DNA from: Bacillota bacterium
Lineage (GTDB): Bacteria > Bacillota > Sulfobacillia > RBS10-35 > JAJYVN01
Direction of reading: 5' to 3'
NCBI GenBank assembly: GCA_021827805.1
Contig: JAKAUG010000467.1
Location: forward strand, 1 to 6,772
DNA length: 6,772 nt
A model generated the notes under the pieces. The model ran no database searches. It worked only from the letters and a program-made list of their open reading frames with translations, and had not been told where the DNA came from. Position numbers and translations under genes: made by a program. Below, one piece after another: positions 1 through 5,576 of the stretch (its first letter is position 1; each line of letters begins with the position of its first letter).

Positions 1-1
1 C

Positions 2-298
2 GCACCACGCTTTTATCCGTCCACGAAGACCTGCTCGGCCTGCGGCCATATCAAGGACGAGATGCCGCTTGGCGAGCGGGTCTTCCGGTGCGAGGCGTGT
101 GGGGCAGAGATCGACCGAGACCTGAACGCGGCGCGGAACCTCGTGTCGCTGGTCGCCGGGAGTTCCCCGGAGACTGTAAACGCCTGTGGAGCAGAAGGCT
201 CTGGCCAGGAGAACTGCCTGGTGAAACCGGCTGCTGTGAAGCAGGAACCTTTGAGTCGGCAACCGGCCGCTGTGGCGGCCGGAAACAAAAGACTATGA
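2..298 (+). CDS. tnpB: TnpB (IS200/IS605-type OrfB), C-terminal fragment
   Basis: This is the last 98 residues of an RNA-guided TnpB nuclease; the 5' part lies outside the window. In the visible part, a zinc ribbon is formed by C11/C14 (CSAC) and C30/C33 (CEAC). It is followed at residues 38-47 by DRDLNAARNL, the conserved motif that supplies the last RuvC catalytic aspartate in this family. The tail after it (SSPETVNACG, then VKPAAVKQEP) is of the kind common in IS605/IS1341 OrfB proteins and overlaps the structured right end of the element. In the family, TnpB cleaves DNA guided by an omega-RNA copied from the 3' end of its own gene and helps retain the transposon. No tnpA is visible. The stop is TGA at 296-298. 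The fragment reads cleanly, so the protein may be intact upstream of the window. The family is confident; whether it is active cannot be judged. Confidence 0.92.
   Translation, partial: APRFYPSTKTCSACGHIKDEMPLGERVFRCEACGAEIDRDLNAARNLVSLVAGSSPETVNACGAEGSGQENCLVKPAAVKQEPLSRQPAAVAAGNKRL
182..298 (+). ncRNA. putative omega-RNA scaffold / insertion sequence right end
   Basis: The end of tnpB is unusually rich in short hairpins, as expected where an omega-RNA scaffold overlaps the 3' end of the coding sequence. I see GCCT 182-185 with AGGC 196-199; CCAGG 205-209 with CCTGG 217-221; CTGCT 231-235 with AGCAG 240-244 (loop GTGA); and a perfect 8-bp stem 263-270 with 275-282 (loop TGTG). In the family the guide is the sequence just outside the right end, here somewhere after about 283 and probably the first 16-20 bases beyond the element. 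The exact element end cannot be placed without a second copy. Start and end are approximate and the RNA is inferred from structure and position. Confidence 0.45.
263..282 (+). repeat. perfect 8-bp inverted repeat near the element right end
   Basis: CCGGCCGC at 263-270 pairs perfectly with GCGGCCGG at 275-282 around a TGTG loop. It lies inside the last codons of tnpB. It is a good candidate for the subterminal right-end hairpin recognised by the single-strand transposase TnpA, and for the final stem of the omega-RNA. There is no U-run after it, so an intrinsic terminator is less likely. Confidence 0.6.
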
Positions 299-316
299 AA
301 AGGGGAACGGCTTACG

Positions 317-1187
317 CTGGATCAGGCGGCGACCGAGCGTCTGCAGAGCCTGGATGCCTCGTTCCTGTCGCTGGAGCGCTTTGAAGTCCAGGCCGCGGCC
401 TGCCGGGACGCCGTCCTCGGTGCCTGCCCGGGGGATGTGCGCGCCGTGCTCGTGCATGGCTCCTGCCTGCCCGCCGCATACGGGGGCAAGGGGGGCTTTG
501 CGCCCGGCTTCTCCGACTTCGACTGCCACCTCCATTTGGCCTCGGAGCGCATGCGGGGGCCGCGGGAGGCGGATCTCGAGACGGCACTGGCCCTGCAGCG
601 CGTCTTTGGTCCGCTCCAGCGGGAGGCGGCGGCCACCGTTTCGGCGATCCAGCTGATCTCAGTGGACGCCGCCCACCCGCCCGCCGGCTGGTCTGCGGGG
701 GCCCCGGCGGATCCTGTATGGCGAGCTCACCGTGGACACCGCGGCTGACTGGCCCTGCCGCCCTGGATCGGTCCCTGGCCCGCCTGCGGGGTTGCCGCGC
801 TCGGTCTGCGACAAGACGGACACCGCGCTGGTCGGCACCGTGCGCGCTGCGGCGTCCATGCCGCATGCGGCCATCGTCGCCGGTGCAGATCCCAGGGAGG
901 TGTGGAGCTGGCCGCTGTCGCGCCTGGTCCTGGAGGCCGCCCGGGTGGCCGGCGTGGGCGAGCGGGCGCTGGGGCGCCGGGGTGGGCTCACCCCCTGGGC
1001 CACGGTGCGCACGCAGGCGGAGCGGCTGCGTGTGCTGGTCGGCCACGCCGCCTGGGCCGAGGAGCAGCCCCTGGTCGAACGGTCCAAGGACGTAGCATGC
1101 TTGGGGCGGCGGCATCTCAGCGGAGGCCGTCACCGCGGGAGGGTGGCCGCACCCGGGAAAGATAGCGCACCACGACGTACACAGTGA
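317..1187 (+). pseudogene. nucleotidyltransferase-fold protein, frameshifted, start lost or altered
   Basis: Reading frame 2 from about 317 gives a protein with AVLVHGSC followed by SDFDCHLHL. Numbered from codon 317, the key residues are G48-S49 and D67/D69, the G-S ... D-x-D signature of the nucleotidyltransferase fold found in minimal nucleotidyltransferases and aminoglycoside adenylyltransferases. That frame stops at 746-748. From about 711 the continuation (ILYGELTVDT, then a helical region ending near LVERSKDVA) is in frame 0. Removing one G from the G5 run at 697-701 joins the two into one protein of about 290 residues. No in-frame ATG, GTG or TTG exists between the TnpB stop at 298 and GTG 437, which sits inside the fold. 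The only nearby candidate is CTG 317, about 11 bases after AAGGGG. The gene was therefore probably truncated or re-joined when the insertion sequence landed. The last 71 bases overlap the convergent TerC-family gene, and the final residues may not be native. The substrate cannot be predicted. A sequencing error in the G run is a real alternative for the frameshift. Confidence 0.65.
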
Positions 1188-1767
1188 ACAGAGCCGTCAG
1201 GGCCCAGGATGCCTGGGACGCATGTGGGCGCAGGGCGGGGAGAGAGAGCACCAGACCGATGCCGACGTGGAACAGGTAGACAGCGCCAGCATACACGATC
1301 ACAGGGTATCGCCGCAGGACCCAGCCCATCATGTGGCTGCCGAAGAAGATGATCGGGGCGGTGGTGAGCACCCCGGCCCAGGCCAGCCAGACGTTGCCGC
1401 GCGCCAGCGTGGTGAGCGCCGCCTCGTTCTCGAAACTCATCATGAGGTTGCCCACAGTGATGCGGAACACGGTCGTGGGCATGCCCTCCCGCACGACCAC
1501 GGCGCCATGCGGCTGATGCGTCTTGATCAGATGGAAGGCCATCACGCAGATGACCGCGCCGAAGACGGCCGGCAGCAGCGGCAGGCGGAAGAGAAGGGCC
1601 ATCAGGGCCAGGATACCCAGCTGCAGGCCCACCGAGACCAGAAGACTCCACAGCAGGGCGTACCAGCGTCGGGGGTGGCCGACGCCCCTGCTCATCAGGG
1701 CGATCATCAGGACGTTGTCGCTGCTGAGCAAGAGGTTGGTCAGCGCCACCGGCAGGATTGCGAACAT
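1117..1767 (-). CDS. TerC-family integral membrane protein
   Basis: A hydrophobic protein of 216 residues with about seven membrane spans. The first span carries LLLSSDNVLMIALMS (D17-N18), the S-x-DN signature of TerC/Alx/YjbE proteins. The paired second-half motif is NLMMSFENEAALTTLA (E113-N114). It is followed by APIIFFGSHMMGWVL, resembling the P-x-x-x-FGS-x-x-x segment of the family. Family members have been linked to metal-ion export, notably manganese, and to tellurite or pH stress; the exact ion here is unknown. I chose ATG 1767 because the DN motif normally lies 15-20 residues from the N terminus and a GGGGGAAGG stretch lies just upstream; the frame stays open further upstream but that part is charged, Arg/Gly/Pro-rich and unlike the family. 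It has a long 5' gap after the aldo/keto reductase gene, so it may have its own promoter. The second conserved Asp is replaced by Glu. Its stop overlaps the tail of the convergent nucleotidyltransferase pseudogene. Confidence 0.85.
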   Translation of the reverse strand: MFAILPVALTNLLLSSDNVLMIALMSRGVGHPRRWYALLWSLLVSVGLQLGILALMALLFRLPLLPAVFGAVICVMAFHLIKTHQPHGAVVVREGMPTTVFRITVGNLMMSFENEAALTTLARGNVWLAWAGVLTTAPIIFFGSHMMGWVLRRYPVIVYAGAVYLFHVGIGLVLSLPALRPHASQASWALTALFTVYVVVRYLSRVRPPSRGDGLR

Positions 1768-2087
1768 GGCCTTCCCCCACGACCGGGACCGCATCGGACG
1801 GCAGATCGGCCCAGCGAAGGCCCCGTGCCCGCCTGTTCGCCGCGGTGGGCGGCGCCCCTTTCCTCTCCAGACCGCACGCGCGCCCCGGGTTCGCCCCGCG
1901 GCCAGCTTCCCGCCCCACGGGCTCCGGTCGGCGTGGCCGAGGCGGTGGGTGAAGGGCGGGAGGGGATGGTCCCCGACCACCGCGGGTTGGAACGGGCGCC
2001 TGGCGGCCAGGCCTGCCAAAGGGCAGGCCGCAGCCACCGCCCCGGGGTGCCGGGAGGGTGCCGCGGCCTGCCGATGCTGCCCGCTGC
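1768..2087. other. 320-base intergenic gap upstream of the TerC-family gene
   Basis: I see no credible gene here. Frames stay open on both strands because the DNA is GC-rich, but the translations are low-complexity Arg/Gly/Pro/Ala runs without domain character. It holds overlapping hairpins at 1998-2029 just past the aldo/keto reductase stop, and a 5-bp hairpin GGGGA 1962-1966 with TCCCC 1970-1974. I searched the minus strand for the GAGUAG/ACUC elements of the manganese-sensing yybP-ykoY riboswitch, which often precedes TerC-family genes, and did not find them. No good sigma-70-like promoter is visible, although the TerC-family gene is likely to need one here. Confidence 0.5.
1998..2029 (-). 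terminator. possible terminator: two overlapping hairpins after the aldo/keto reductase
   Basis: GGCCTGCC 2010-2017 pairs with GGCAGGCC 2022-2029 around a 4-base loop. A second stem, GCCTGG 1998-2003 with CCAGGC 2007-2012, overlaps it, so only one of the two can form fully at a time. They lie 59-90 bases past the aldo/keto reductase stop at 2088, in the direction of transcription. There is no U-run on the minus-strand transcript, so classic intrinsic termination is uncertain. Confidence 0.35.
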
Positions 2088-3065
2088 CTACCAGGCGTAA
2101 GCTTCCGGGGCGGGCTTGCCGGGACCGGGCCAGATCTGGTGCAGTCGGTTCAGGACCTCGTCCGCAAGGTGGATCTCCGTCGCGCGCAGGGAGCCGTCGA
2201 GCTGCTCCAGGGTGCGCGGCCCGATGATGGGGGCGGTCACCGCGGGCTGGTGCAGCAGCCAGGCCAGGGCCACATTGGCAGGCTGCTCGCCCATCTCGGC
2301 GCAGAGGGCCTCCCAGCGGGCCAGCTGATCGTGGTGGTCGGTGATCCAGCGCTGAGCGCCCTGCTCCGCCCGGCGCGCACCGTCCCCGGCGGATCCGGCA
2401 AGCACGCCGCCGAGCTTGCCCCCGCTGAGGGGCGACCAGGGGATCAGCCCGAGCCCGTAGTGCTGGCAGGCCGGAACGACCTCCAGTTCCACCGTGCGCG
2501 CCGTCAGGTTGTACAGGCTCTGTTCGGACACCAGTCCGAGGAAGTGCCGCGGGTGCGCCTGCTCCTGGGCCCGGGCGATGTGCCAACCCGCGAAGTTGCT
2601 GCTGCCGAAATACAGCACCTTGCCCTCGCGGCGCAGTTGCTCGAACGCCTCCCAGATCTCCTCCCAGGACGTCTCGCGGTCGATGTGGTGCATCTGGTAG
2701 AGATCGATGTGGTCGGTCTGCAGCCGGCGCAGGGACGCCTCGCAGGCCCGCCGGATGTTCAGCGCGGAAAGCCGCGAGGTGTTGGGCCAGTCGCCCATAT
2801 CACCGTAGACCTTGGTGGCCAGCACGACCTTCTCGCGCCGGCCGCCGCCCTGGGCGAACCAGCGTCCCAGGATCTGCTCGGTGATCCCCTCGCCGCGCTT
2901 GCCCCCATAGACGTTGGCCGTGTCGAAGAAGTTGATGCCGTGTTCCAGGGCCCGGTCCATGATGCGGAAGCTGTCGGACTCCCCGGTCTTGGCGCCGAAG
3001 TTCATCGTGCCGAGGCACAGCCGGCTGACGCGGATCCCGGCCCGACCCAGATGCACGTGCTGCAC
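2088..3065 (-). CDS. aldo/keto reductase
   Basis: A 325-residue NAD(P)H-dependent oxidoreductase of the aldo/keto reductase superfamily, full length for the family. The barrel begins at VSRLCLGTMNFG (13-24). The catalytic tetrad is recognisable as D48 (FFDTANVYG), Y53, K85 (LATKVYG) and H126 (LYQMHHID). Further family landmarks are YFGSSNFAGWH near residues 151-162, a SEQSLYNL strand, IPWSPLSGGKL near the start of the cofactor loop, and PIIGPRTLEQL in the C-terminal nucleotide-binding part. It should be a cytosolic enzyme reducing aldehydes or ketones; the physiological substrate cannot be told from sequence. The start is GTG 3065, supported by an AGGAGG site 7 bases upstream and the normal MQHVHLGRAG N terminus. 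It stands alone: a long gap follows it and a divergent gene lies behind it. Confidence 0.95.
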   Translation of the reverse strand: MQHVHLGRAGIRVSRLCLGTMNFGAKTGESDSFRIMDRALEHGINFFDTANVYGGKRGEGITEQILGRWFAQGGGRREKVVLATKVYGDMGDWPNTSRLSALNIRRACEASLRRLQTDHIDLYQMHHIDRETSWEEIWEAFEQLRREGKVLYFGSSNFAGWHIARAQEQAHPRHFLGLVSEQSLYNLTARTVELEVVPACQHYGLGLIPWSPLSGGKLGGVLAGSAGDGARRAEQGAQRWITDHHDQLARWEALCAEMGEQPANVALAWLLHQPAVTAPIIGPRTLEQLDGSLRATEIHLADEVLNRLHQIWPGPGKPAPEAYAW

Positions 3066-3252
3066 AGGCGTCCCTCCTCATCCAGCCGCGCGACTACTAT
3101 GCGCGCATGTACATGCCTTTATGGCCCTTGGGCCCGGATTCCTGCCGCGCCAGCAACCTTTGGTGACCCAGAGGCCGCGACGACGCGCCGCGTGGTCCTC
3201 CGGCACGCGGGTGCGCTGGCAGGCCGGGTCATACTACACCGGGGGTGCGGCC
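3066..3252. promoter_or_regulatory. divergent intergenic region, aldo/keto reductase / DUF421 gene
   Basis: These 187 bases separate two genes transcribed away from each other and must hold both promoters. Weak candidates only: CATAGT on the minus strand near 3097-3102 as a -10 for the reductase, and CATACT at 3230-3235 as a -10 for the DUF421 gene, which would give a leader of about ten bases. Neither has a clear -35 box. The stretch around 3095-3120 is more A+T-rich than its surroundings. Confidence 0.35.
3073..3078 (-). promoter_or_regulatory. ribosome binding site of the aldo/keto reductase
   Basis: AGGAGG on the minus strand, inside GAGGAGGGA (3071-3079), ends 7 bases before the GTG at 3065. 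It fixes the GTG as the start even though ATG codons occur nearby in other frames. Confidence 0.8.
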
Positions 3253-4035
3253 ATGGGAGCGGGATTGCCCACACACGTCCACCTGATCGACGTGGCCTGG
3301 AAGACCTGCTTCTTCTATTTCTTCCTGCTGGCCCTCCTGCGGTTGACGGGCAAGCGCGAGATCGGCGCGCTGGCCGCCATCGACCTGGTGGGTTTCATCA
3401 TGATCTCCGAAGCGGCGATCATCTCCATCGCCGACTCGCAGATCCCATTCATCGTGGGCGTCACGCCCGTGCTGCTCATCGGCGCGCTGGCCTGGATCAT
3501 GTCCCTGCTCAGCCTCAAGGACCAGCGTGTGCGAGGTCTGGTGGAGGGGGGACCCTCCGTCCTGATCAATCACGGCAGGATCGATGAGCGGCAGCTGCGG
3601 CGGCTGCGATACAACATCGGCGACCTGCTGGCCGAGCTGCGCGCCAAGAACTTCTGGAAGATCGAGGACGTGGAGTTCGCGATCCTCGAACACACAGGCA
3701 AGCTGTCGGTGATCCCACGCGCGGGGGCCCAGCACGTGACCGCGGATGACCTGCGTACCCTGCGGGTGACGGACGCGGACCCGGCCACCGCGCTCGGCAC
3801 GCCGACCCTGCCGGTCCCCGTCGTCAGCGACGGGAATGTCGACGAGGAGTTGCTGGCCCAACTTGGCCGGGACCGCGATTGGCTGAAGGGGGAGCTGGCG
3901 AAGATGGGGCATCCCGACCTGAGCCGGGTTCTCCTCGCCACGCTGGAAGGCCAGGACAGGCTGAAGGTGGTAGCGGCCACCTCTCGCGCGACCCTGGACG
4001 GCGATGGCCGCAAACCCCAGCCGCCGCAGGGGTGA
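3253..4035 (+). CDS. DUF421 (YetF/YcaP-like) membrane protein
   Basis: A protein of 260 residues with an N-terminal membrane part of three spans (about 16-31, 43-60 and 66-86) and a cytosolic C-terminal YetF-type domain. The first loop carries LTGKREIGALAAIDLV (31-46), matching the G-K-R-x-x-G ... D-L-V pattern of the family. The soluble part begins near G95 with GGPSVLINHGRIDE, then NIGDLLAELRAKNFWKIEDVEFAILEHTGKLSVIPR, the conserved DLL-x-x-LR ... I-x-DV-x-x-A-I-L-E-x-x-G-x-LSV signature. Members in Bacillus (YetF, YkjA, YdfR and others) are poorly understood; links to spore envelope or membrane stress have been suggested. The last 100 residues are less conserved and end in a charged tail. 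The ATG at 3253 was chosen because membrane span 1 follows directly; GGGGGTG 7 bases upstream is a fair ribosome site. The frame stays open further upstream but that part is not family-like. The recombinase-like gene starts 59 bases downstream on the same strand. Confidence 0.92.
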   Translation: MGAGLPTHVHLIDVAWKTCFFYFFLLALLRLTGKREIGALAAIDLVGFIMISEAAIISIADSQIPFIVGVTPVLLIGALAWIMSLLSLKDQRVRGLVEGGPSVLINHGRIDERQLRRLRYNIGDLLAELRAKNFWKIEDVEFAILEHTGKLSVIPRAGAQHVTADDLRTLRVTDADPATALGTPTLPVPVVSDGNVDEELLAQLGRDRDWLKGELAKMGHPDLSRVLLATLEGQDRLKVVAATSRATLDGDGRKPQPPQG

Positions 4036-4084
4036 GGCCCCGCGGGGTGTCCGCGCCGGTGCTGGGCGCATCCTGATCGAGCAA

Positions 4085-4090
4085 GGGAGG
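4085..4090 (+). promoter_or_regulatory. ribosome binding site of the recombinase-like gene
   Basis: GGGAGG within AAGGGAGGG lies about 4 bases before GTG 4095 and supports that codon over the in-frame ATG at 4137, which has no comparable site. Confidence 0.6.
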
Positions 4091-4094
4091 GCAG

Positions 4095-4652
4095 GTGGGC
4101 CGCGTCCCGCGCGGCGGGGCGGCGCCACCGGAAGCGATGAAACAAGATGCGGGCCTTGCGGTGCTGGACGAATTGGACCGCGTCCGTCTGTTGCAGGCCG
4201 CGGCCCACTCGGGAACCCCGTGCAGAGATCGGGCCCTGGTCCACCTCTTCTGGTGTCTGGGCCCCACGGTGCGCCAGGTGGTTGCGCTGAACCGGGAGGA
4301 CCTCGTGCCGGAGACAGGCGCCCTGCGCCTGGCCGGCACGGATGTCCCGGTTCCCCTGTCCCTGGTGCAGGCGCTGCAGACCTACATCCGTGTGGAGAGG
4401 CCGGCCGGGCGGGCCTCGGGGGCCCTCTTATGCGGCCGTCATGGCCGACGCCTGGCGCCGGCCGACGTGCGCCGGGCGCTCGGCCGCCTCGGGGAGACCG
4501 CGGGGCTGCCGGTGAGCGCGGCCCTGCTGAGGCGCAGCGCACTGGTCCGCGCCGTGCGGGCCGACCCGATCGGCACCTGGCGGAGCATCCGCCATCAGCG
4601 CGGTGGCATCGTCGCCCCGGCGGCCCGGTGCAGCATGGAGAGTTCGACGTAG
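4095..4652 (+). CDS. tyrosine-recombinase-like catalytic-domain protein, probably inactive
   Basis: A protein of 185 residues whose order of features follows the catalytic domain of XerC/XerD-type recombinases. These are RDRALVHLFWCLG (44-56), VVALNREDLVPETGALRL (62-79), VPLSLVQALQTYI (86-98), ALLCGRHGRRLAPADVRRALGRL (110-132) and AGLPVSAALLRRSAL (136-150). The N-terminal core-binding (SAM-like) domain is absent. Catalytic residues are largely missing: T58 stands where the first Arg of the G-L-R motif belongs, the beta-hairpin Lys is absent, A143 stands where the His of H-x-L-R-R belongs, and no C-terminal His/Trp or nucleophilic Tyr is seen. Only the second Arg (R146) remains. It may be a decayed integrase or a DNA-binding derivative kept for another role. 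It starts at GTG 4095 behind a strong ribosome site, 59 bases after the DUF421 gene, and its last 58 bases overlap the convergent carbonic-anhydrase-like gene. Homology is judged by eye. Confidence 0.55.
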   Translation: MGRVPRGGAAPPEAMKQDAGLAVLDELDRVRLLQAAAHSGTPCRDRALVHLFWCLGPTVRQVVALNREDLVPETGALRLAGTDVPVPLSLVQALQTYIRVERPAGRASGALLCGRHGRRLAPADVRRALGRLGETAGLPVSAALLRRSALVRAVRADPIGTWRSIRHQRGGIVAPAARCSMESST

Positions 4653-5125
4653 TGCTCGGTGCCCTCGCGGGCCCGGCGGGCCTCCTCCGGACGCACGGGG
4701 CGGGTCACGCGCGCTGGGATGCCCATGGCGACCATGCCCGGCGGCACGACGGCACCCTCGGGGACCAGGGCACCGGCGGCCACGACGGCGCCGGCGCCGA
4801 TGACGGCGCCGGTCAGAACCGTGGCCCGCATGCCGATCAGCGCGCCCGCCTCCACCAGGCACCCGTGCAGGATCGCGCCGTGGCCAACCGTCACGCCTTC
4901 GCCCACCACACAGGGCCGGTCCCGGTCCGTGTGCAGCACCGATCCGTCCTGGACGTTGGCGTTGCGGCCGACGCGGATGGGGGCGATATCGCCGCGCAGC
5001 ACGGCTCCGTACCAGACGCTGGCCCCCGAGGCCAGCTCCACGTCACCCACCACGTCGGCGGACCAGGCCACGAACGCATCCGGTGCCACCCGCGGCTGCC
5101 GTTCACCCAGGTTGCGAACCGCCAT
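4595..5125 (-). CDS. gamma-class carbonic anhydrase-like hexapeptide-repeat protein
   Basis: A 176-residue left-handed beta-helix protein of the YrdA/PaaY/gamma-carbonic-anhydrase group. Hexapeptide repeats run from about residue 17 to 140 (for example DVELASGASVWYGAVLRGD and VVGEGVTVGHGAILHGC), with a C-terminal helix (residues 143-165, RPEEARRAREGTEHYVEL). The three metal-ligand histidines of the family are seen as H65 (SVLHTD), H82 (TVGHGA) and H87 (ILHGC); R44 and the NVQDGS segment at 57-62 are also conserved. Whether it hydrates CO2 or acts as a thioesterase or metal chaperone cannot be told; many bacterial homologues show little carbonic anhydrase activity. The start is ATG 5125, behind GGGAGG and GAGGG; longer in-frame extensions lack family character. 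The start overlaps the end of the dCMP deaminase gene by 23 bases, which suggests coupled translation. Confidence 0.93.
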   Translation of the reverse strand: MAVRNLGERQPRVAPDAFVAWSADVVGDVELASGASVWYGAVLRGDIAPIRVGRNANVQDGSVLHTDRDRPCVVGEGVTVGHGAILHGCLVEAGALIGMRATVLTGAVIGAGAVVAAGALVPEGAVVPPGMVAMGIPARVTRPVRPEEARRAREGTEHYVELSMLHRAAGATMPPR

Positions 5126-5576
5126 CGCCCTCGCCTCCCTCGATGGCGCCGCGGTCCTCACCCGGGCCCCGCAGGGCCACACCCGCGGCTGTGAGTGTGG
5201 CGCGGCTGTGGGGGTCAGGGTACGAGTCGCGGTAGATCACCGCACGCACGCCGGCCTGGACCATGGCCTTGGCACAGTCCAGGCAGGGGAAATCGGTGCA
5301 GAACATCTCGCCGCCGCTGCTGACGGCGCCGTAGAAGGCGCACTGCAGGAGGGCGTTCATCTCCGCGTGCACCGTGCGCTTGCAATGGCCGTCCACCATC
5401 AGGCACCCGACATCGCTGCAGTGGGGCTGGCCGCGCGGGCTGCCGTTGTATCCCGTGGCCACCACCCGCTGGTCCCGCACCAGCACCGCCCCCACCTGGC
5501 GTCGCGGGCACGTGCTGCGCGTGGCGACCAACCCCGCCATGTTCAGGAAGTACTCGTCCCAAGCAGGCCGCCCCAA
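5103..5576 (-). CDS. dCMP deaminase (ComEB-like)
   Basis: A 157-residue zinc-dependent cytidine/deoxycytidylate deaminase. It begins with WDEYFLNMAGLVATRSTC (6-23) and RRQVGAVLV. Then come ATGYNGSPRGQPHC (40-53) and the catalytic HAEMNALLQ with zinc ligand H70 and proton-shuttle E72. PCLDC supplies zinc ligands C98 and C101. An H52-C53 / C58 / H64-C65 cluster between them is typical of the dCMP deaminase branch, which converts dCMP to dUMP for dTMP synthesis. YRDSYPDPHS near 115-124 precedes the short final strand. The tail after about 138 is Gly/Glu-rich. The start is placed at TTG 5576 because ATG 5540 would delete the conserved WDEYF segment and no in-frame ATG or GTG gives a family-like N terminus; the ribosome site is poor (G-rich only). 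It is the first gene of a two-gene unit with the carbonic-anhydrase-like gene. ComE-operon linkage is not seen. Confidence 0.93.
   Translation of the reverse strand: MGRPAWDEYFLNMAGLVATRSTCPRRQVGAVLVRDQRVVATGYNGSPRGQPHCSDVGCLMVDGHCKRTVHAEMNALLQCAFYGAVSSGGEMFCTDFPCLDCAKAMVQAGVRAVIYRDSYPDPHSRATLTAAGVALRGPGEDRGAIEGGEGDGGSQPG

Noticed and set aside
295..384. Small open frame starting at an ATG overlapping the tnpB stop (ATGA)
   Set aside because: Only 29 codons, no recognisable product; the nucleotidyltransferase frame is different and carries the motif.
1768..1920. yybP-ykoY manganese riboswitch before the TerC-family gene
   Set aside because: An AAAGGGG stretch is present on the minus strand but the conserved GAGUAG and matching ACUC loops are not.
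1768..2586. Minus-strand frame continuous with the TerC-family gene extending its N terminus by about 270 residues
   Set aside because: The extension is antisense-frame to the aldo/keto reductase and composed of Arg/Gly/Pro/Ala runs; TerC proteins begin just before the DN motif.
2058..3587. 509-codon open frame on the plus strand opposite the aldo/keto reductase
   Set aside because: It is a GC-rich shadow: the minus strand carries a complete, motif-bearing aldo/keto reductase, and the translation shows no domain.
4038..4047. CCCCGCGGGG palindrome just after the DUF421 stop as a terminator
   Set aside because: No loop bases and no U-run; such palindromes are expected by chance at this base composition.
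3229..4542. 437-codon minus-strand open frame opposite the DUF421 gene
   Set aside because: The plus strand encodes a clear DUF421 protein; the antisense translation is a compositional shadow.
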